Shown: in pieces, positions 29,117 through 30,500 of the stretch
How positions within the stretch are numbered: position 1 is the stretch's first letter
Layout: each line of letters begins with the position of its first letter
Assembly: GCF_037975245.1 (NCBI RefSeq)
Contig: NC_092569.1
Coordinates: forward strand, 11,350,501 to 11,381,000
Length of the DNA: 30,500 bases
Reading direction: 5' to 3'
Source: Apostichopus japonicus
Taxonomy: Eukaryota; Echinodermata; Holothuroidea; Aspidochirotida; Stichopodidae
Notes under the pieces: generated by a model
Told to the model about the DNA's origin: nothing
The model's database searches: none
What the model saw: the letters and a program-made list of their open reading frames with translations, nothing else
Made by a program: the position numbers and the translations under genes

Positions 29117-30249
29117 TCATTTATTTTCAATACGTTTCACCTTGAGATTAGTACATTCGCAGTTGTCATACCACCAGCCACAAAAGTGAAGGTTTGCACA
29201 CCCACCAATAGCATTGGTACGGTCGAAGGTCATAAAAGATATGTTTCTGTTGTAGACAAAATGTTCATTGCCACCAGGTTTGGTACATAAAATTTCACAA
29301 AAACAATAGTAAACTTATTAGGCCCTTACTTCAGAGAATGTATAGGCTACATTTTCATCTCACCTATGAAATTGTCAAATTTGTCAGGATCATATCATGA
29401 CATAAAGATTGTATTTGACTTGCATCAATATTTAACTTTTTTTTCTACACAAGTAAGAGTATATCCGAGTAATTGCAGGAATGTTTGATCTACTGCCGAG
29501 GAGTGACTATTATTATTTATTAGTTTTCATACATGCGCTCTATGATTAATTTGCGCTGAGTTCCTAAATGCATTCAAAAGTTACGTGAAATGATGCGAAT
29601 ATCAATCAATTATAAGAAAAGTTCTAACAACGAGAAATCATTTTTTGGTTCTTAAAAGAGGAATTTAATGTTAAGAAATTGATGACACTTCCAAACAATT
29701 CTTACTAACCGTTTTGCAAATAGCTGATTGAAGTTGTCACATGTTTACTAAACTGAAACGTGAAACAAGCAAGTGTGATATCATAGAGCACGTTGAACAA
29801 AAAAAGTTCCGTTTTTTCTTCTTTATTTGTCACTCTATTGAGTTAACCCTTGATTGCGTACATCACTTGACTGCGAGAGAAGGCACAGTGGCCATGGCAG
29901 AAGGTAATTCTTTATATGATATTAATTTGATATAAACCTAACAATCTTTGTTATTTTATTCAATTCTATATTAACTTACTAGCTGTACTTTCAGGTTGGT
30001 ACTCTCCGAGATTGACCAATCGATAATTACTTTCCTCATCTGAAATCCTGAAATGTCATACTTTGCAAAGTAATAGTTTTCATTCCTGCTTACTAAATCA
30101 ATCCGGAGCTCATAATCTCCTTGGTTTGTAATGTAAGCAATGTTGTCGTTTCCGAGCCATAACTCTCTTTGTAAGAAACCGAACCCATGCTTATACTCAT
30201 TCAAATTGCGGTAAAAGTTCACAGCCCCATCAACCCGACTCTGAAATAC
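29117..30249 (-). pseudogene. degraded FReD gene copy (last two exons; continues past window)
   Basis: Exon 4-like 30249-29980 keeps the acceptor CCACAG and donor A|GTAAGT of the intact gene, but is 270 instead of 271 bases. One base is missing around 30053, just after codons for YFAKYD, and shifts the frame. Exon 5-like 29286-29143 matches the intact exon from its first base through the residues before NLNGLY, then similarity stops. Unrelated sequence adds KVKRIENK and a TGA (29119-29117) overlapping AATAAA (29125-29120). The acceptor CCCAG has become TTTAT. The intron is homologous to that of the intact gene but 268 bases longer. Similarity continues upstream to about 30410, so the exon 3 counterpart should lie beyond the window. 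Three independent lesions argue for a pseudogene. Confidence 0.88.
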
Positions 30250-30500
30250 CTGTGGGGATATTATATGCAAGAGACATAATGGAAAAGGAAATCGGAGAGT
30301 TAAGAAAACCCCATAAAACAAAGAATGTAAAAACTAATTTATTGTCCTCATGTTGCAAGAGAGCCTGTTCCGTTGCTTAAGTATTCAAAGTAACCTTAGT
30401 CCGATTAAGGGAATAATAAGTAATGACACTATACAAGATGGGTTTAGCTAAAACGTCTTGCCAAGGCTTCTTCTTGTTTTCTCTGGTTCACCAATTCTCA
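30250..30500 (-). other. intron of the degraded FReD copy
   Basis: Homologous to the intact gene's intron 3 (22121-22236), sharing GAAAAGGAAATCG and AGTCCGATTAAGG, until about 30410. The remaining 90 bases are not similar to the intact gene. Confidence 0.6.

Noticed and set aside
28728-29189. Overlapping open frames of 122 (minus) and 119 (plus) codons
   Set aside because: Both strands are open together, no domain is recognisable and no splice context connects them; probably compositional.

Overview
This is an AT-rich metazoan nuclear window. It is intron-rich, gene-poor and full of microsatellites and transposon remnants. The one well-supported protein-coding gene encodes a secreted fibrinogen-related (FReD / ficolin-like) protein, split into five exons on the minus strand. 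FReD families of this kind, tandemly duplicated, and the recurrent TAGGCCTA-like octamers point to a marine invertebrate. An echinoderm such as a sea cucumber is my best guess, but the sequence alone does not prove it.

Layout. Positions 1-10.7 kb hold no recognisable gene: there is an imperfect tandem duplication (893-2180), a G-rich telomere-like stretch (7081-7195), a GT-rich stretch (8420-8540) and a small duplication with a hairpin (9434-9656). At 10.74-11.2 kb lies a six-unit minisatellite with a three-unit higher-order period. It is followed by a possible first exon of an unknown plus-strand membrane protein (11534-11614). At 12.1-12.6 kb a perfect 238-bp palindrome sits between two (TA)n tracts, and each arm carries a complete hammerhead-ribozyme-like core. 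At 12.93-14.18 kb is a 1.25-kb element with 40-bp terminal inverted repeats, followed by another local duplication (14583-15022). From 15 to 21 kb I see only short homopolymer and microsatellite tracts.

The FReD gene runs from 27994 (start codon) down to 21165 (stop). Its exons are a signal-peptide exon, a tiny linker exon ending in a furin-like RVRR site, and three exons that encode a full FReD. Exon phases match throughout and give a 279-residue product. Its 4.7-kb first intron has collected a 200-bp (TA)n array, an LTR-like element (25957-27074) and a possible hAT fragment (24121). Upstream of it (29117-30249, continuing past the window edge) lies a second, degraded copy of the last two exons. 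That copy has a 1-base deletion, a lost splice acceptor and a truncated C-terminus. The locus therefore looks like a tandem FReD cluster undergoing birth-and-death evolution.

The least expected item is the head-to-head pair of hammerhead-like ribozymes in the palindrome, which resembles the ribozymes of Penelope-like retroelements and related circular-RNA repeats.
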